64,000 bases of DNA. It comes from Cheilinus undulatus. Taxonomy: Eukaryota; Chordata; Actinopteri; Labriformes; Labridae. The notes below the pieces were generated by a model. It worked only from the letters and a program-made list of their open reading frames with translations, did not search any database and had not been told where the DNA came from. Each line of letters opens with the position of its first letter. Within the stretch, counting starts at the first letter, position 1. The position numbers were made by a program, and so were the translations under genes. Of this stretch, positions 60,955-64,000 are shown piece after piece. The stretch is taken from assembly GCF_018320785.1 (NCBI RefSeq), contig NC_054881.1, positions 24,738,275-24,802,274 of the forward strand. Reading direction: 5' to 3'.

Positions 60955-63848
60955 TCACTGTCCGGGAGCTGAGAGGCTTTTGTTCATGAACTGCTTCTTG
61001 ACAAAGCACACCCACCACTGCAAGAAACAAAAGTGTGTTTAGAGAGGTGCCAGAAGCTTCTAAACTTTAGGTATTTTTGTTAAAATAAAGGCCATCCTAC
61101 AATCCAGATTGTAGGATGGCCAGATTTAAACTCCATCAACAAAATCTAGTTAGAGACTCTTGCTAAAAAGTTGTTATTCAATTTTCTCCGTTGTCCCTTT
61201 CTTTGTTAAAATGCCATGTTTTACATTAGAGTCATGTCAAGTGTAGTTAATTTGGTAAATAAAAAAAATGTAGGCAGAGCTGGTACAACCAATGTACCTG
61301 GCTTGTCATTTTTTGAATCCACATCGGAAACAATCAACATTACTCATACCGGTGTAAATTCAAAGAGATGTTGGGCTCACCTTGCTAGGTTTGTCTGTCT
61401 GGGGGTCAAAAACACGGTCACATAGCCTCAATCCAGTCTCCTGGCGGATCTGCTGCAGGTATGCCCTCATAGTTTCTGGAAAAAGTGAGACTAGTTTTAG
61501 CTTCAAAGCTTATCACATAATCAACAACTGTATCATTCTATTTCTTAGTCCTAGCAAAACATCTCTACACAGAGACTACACCACTGTCCATAAAACATCA
61601 AATTCATTCATTCATTTAACCTTTATATAAACTTGAAAGAATTTATCATCATTTTAGGGCATGCTTTCATTTTCAATTATTTAAAGTAAAATAACTGTAG
61701 AAAAATATGCACTAACAGGATACTACAAAAACTGGGCACAAAATAGTCAAATACCATTAAATTCAAATGCCGAACACTTTTTTATGGTTTTAAATTGACC
61801 CAAAGAGGCAAATGCGAGAAGTTGCACAGAACCGTAGAATCGGTTTTCGGAGTGAAGTGTTTACCTTTAGCACTAGTCCATTACTAGAACATGCTGGGAC
61901 CGATTCAATTAAAGTTATTTATGGTGGTACTTTGCCAATTAAGGCTCTGATTAAATGAAATTAATACACTCATAAAGACCAAACAATATCATACAATTCA
62001 TCTGAATGCTAAAATTGAAACTGTAGCATTTTTAGAGATTTCCTTTCAACTGATGAAATTATAAAAGAGACTAAATTACTGCATCATAAATGTCCCGATA
62101 CTGTTCAAGTACAAAACAGAGGCTTGAAACAGCGTTTCCAACTACAAGGGCCAACAGCACTCTGATCATCATAGCTATTTTTACTTCATCTTACTTCAGC
62201 CAAGAAACTGCATGAAATACAAGAAGGGAACAAGGACACTGGCAGTAATTCAGAATACAGACTGGGGATACAGGTCCTCAATTTTTCACAGCTAAAGACT
62301 GTAAAAATGCTGTTCATGTCCAACAAAGTAAGACCTCGTTTGACTCATTTTTCTTTATAGTCTTGGTGAACCTCTTTAGATGCAGAAATGGATACTGGCC
62401 CTGGTTAATAGTGTTGACCCTTACCTTCCTCCTGCTTGTTTGCTGGTTTACTGTACATTGCATTAAGAGGGAATCCTGGTTCTCCAGGAATGGGAAAGTT
62501 AGTGATGCCAAGAGTGTACATCTCCTTCTCTCCTTGGCTCCTACAGCTGCACTGTAAAGAGCAAAAAACACAACAATTATCTGCAAATGTTCCCATCAAA
62601 TGATGACAACAAATGTCGTCTTCTGTTCTGTGAGGGAAACTAACATTCTCCTAATCATCTGTAAGAACTTGAAGGTTATCAGTCATCACAGGAGGCACAC
62701 AATTACTTCTGTAAACATTAAGATTTGCATGAAGCCAATATACAGTAATATGCACATCAATAAATCTGCAATCTACCTTCTGTAGCTTCTTTAGGCATTC
62801 AGAGATGTACAGTGTGACATAAATCAGCGTCCTGTCTGCCTCATTCTGGAAGAAACAGAAACATACAGATTATCTGGTGAAATTAGGCTGAAACAAATAA
62901 TTACAGGTGTTTTGTTAGTATGTGCTAACATATTGTGTAATGTGCCTGTTTGGTGCAGTAAAAGGTTGCGTGGCTGAAAATCCTGAGTAACTATGCATAG
63001 CTGAAGGGAACTTGAGAAAACATGCTTGGGCATGTGAAAGAACAAAATATGGCTGCTTTAGACCATACAGAAGGAAGAGACAGAGAAGAGAGAGAGCTAA
63101 AAGAGGAACATACACACTATAAAAAGACTGATCATTTTATAAGGGGTGAAAAGTAACCAATTACATTTTATCACATCACTGTAATTAAAAGGCTATTTCG
63201 TGTACTTGTACTTTTTTGAACTGTTTTTAAAATCAATACTTTTATTTATGCATTTATTTTTGGGCAAAGGATTGTGCTTCACTACATTTTAAAAAGAATT
63301 AAGTCCTGAATTTAGAAACAAAAAACAAAAAAAGGAGGTCCATGCTTTCTGTTAACAATGGTCAATAAAGAAAGATTGATTCTACATTTTAACCCAAAAC
63401 AGCTGTTACATTTTACTTTGGGTTAAGTCACACCTGGTTGGAGATTCATATTCTGTTGTTATAACACATTAAGGGAAGATCATATTTCACTATAAAAGTA
63501 GCTACTCAGTAAACTCTGAATGATCTACTTTTTACTTGAGTAGACTTACAGAACAGTACTTTTACTTCTACTCAAGTCAATTTTAACCAAAGTAACTGTA
63601 CGTTTTCATGAGTATGACAATCTTGCACTTTCTCCACCTCTGCAATTTATGTCATACTATAACTTTTACAAGAAAACCTCATATGCATACGGACATATGT
63701 TTACTTGTTTTTTTTACACTACGTTAATGGGTCAGTGAATTTGTCAGAGGAGACGACAGTTAATTTCTTACCTTGATTTCATAGTTCTTAAAGAAAACAT
63801 TGGCTTTGAAGTAGTAGATAGCCTCATCAATAATGTCTGACTCTACAC
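60955..63848 (-). CDS. arpc3: Actin-related protein 2/3 complex subunit 3 (last five coding exons)
   Basis: p21 subunit of the seven-part Arp2/3 complex, which nucleates branched actin filaments in the cytoplasm. Minus-strand exons in order: 63848-63772, 62845-62777, 62551-62425, 61475-61381, 61017-60955 (including TGA). All junctions are GT-AG and phases fit. They encode 142 complete codons plus one split codon, against 178 residues in the mammalian protein, so about 35 N-terminal residues lie beyond the window. Recognisable stretches are [75 protein letters not shown] and the C-terminus [16 protein letters not shown]. The segment CSCRSQ in exon 62551-62425 replaces the CNSKSQ known in mammals. 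No defects were seen, so the gene is presumably active. Its 3' end faces that of ube2g1. Confidence 0.95.
61018..61380 (-). other. Last intron of arpc3, with a perfect hairpin
   Basis: Non-coding apart from the inverted repeat GGCCATCCTACAATC (61090-61104) and GATTGTAGGATGGCC (61107-61121), 15-base arms with two bases between. In RNA it would form a strong stem on either strand. No other element recognised. Confidence 0.8.
61476..62424 (-). other. Intron of arpc3, no feature
   Basis: About 950 bases of AT-rich intron sequence with no repeat or RNA gene recognised. Confidence 0.7.
62846..63771 (-). other. Intron of arpc3 with a fish repeat
   Basis: From about 63150 to 63605 the sequence contains many AGTACTTTTAC/TACTTGAGTAGA words, a style shared with the ends of the hAT-type element at 34465-35555. 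It is probably a related, degraded copy; boundaries are not visible. Confidence 0.4.
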
Positions 63849-63917
63849 CTGAAATGAAGGACAGGGTATTAAAAAATATGTTAATCAATACATGACTCCT
63901 TTAAAGGCACATACTTA

Positions 63918-64000
63918 ATAGCTTAAAGGAAGTAGTTGAAGCTGGGCTGTTTAAGGTACCTGGCATTAGTAGTGGCACTAGCCTCCAGAGATTTCAGTGA
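63918..64000 (+). mobile_element. Start of a second ISL2EU-like copy at the window edge
   Basis: GTTGAAGCTGGGCTGTTTAA, TAGTAGTGGCACTAGCCTCC and AGATTTCAGTGA follow, word for word with few changes, the sequence at 11650-11710 upstream of the decayed transposon ORF. The element continues outside the window, within the upstream intron of arpc3. Confidence 0.5.

Overview
The window is nuclear DNA from a ray-finned (teleost) fish. This is read from two spliced vertebrate genes with GT/AG introns and fish-type protein sequence, and from a dense load of repeats of kinds common in fish: Tc1-like relics, hAT, Harbinger and TTAA-flanked MITEs, tRNA-derived SINEs and microsatellites. Nothing bacterial, viral or plasmid-like was seen: no operons and no CRISPR array.

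Layout. From 1 to about 52 kb I find no recognisable cellular gene. The region is AT-rich and filled with transposon remains. Main items are: a TTAA MITE family (190-831, 10792-11517, 26219-26380); a second TTAA family as an inverted pair (2896-3529, 5805-6568); SINEs at 3160-3226, 9981-10154 and 29233-29341; an ISL2EU/Harbinger-like relic (11600-12300, with the start of another copy at the window's right edge); many Tc1 relics; a Harbinger MITE with TTA duplications (32474-33233); a hAT-type element with 8-bp duplications and an internal ATGGA satellite (34465-35555); a 233-bp direct duplication (40412-40644 and 42796-43028); and a 1.2-kb T-rich minisatellite (43029-44240).

From 52.3 to 53.5 kb lies a decayed, intronless reading frame for a coiled-coil protein with a Val-Gln-Glu-rich degenerate repeat. 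Its sequence stays in one frame apart from three TAA stops, then carries one frameshift. I cannot name it, and it is the most unusual item here.

The right end holds two real genes in tail-to-tail orientation. ube2g1 (+, CDS 54474-57604, five coding exons plus a 3' UTR exon) encodes a 169-residue ubiquitin-conjugating E2 enzyme. arpc3 (-, last five coding exons at 60955-63848, 5' end outside the window) encodes the p21 subunit of the Arp2/3 actin-nucleating complex. About 1.9 kb separates their predicted poly(A) sites. They belong to unrelated pathways (ER-linked ubiquitination and actin branching) and I infer no functional coupling. I saw no convincing new biological system; the findings are mostly about transposon structure and the decayed repeat gene.
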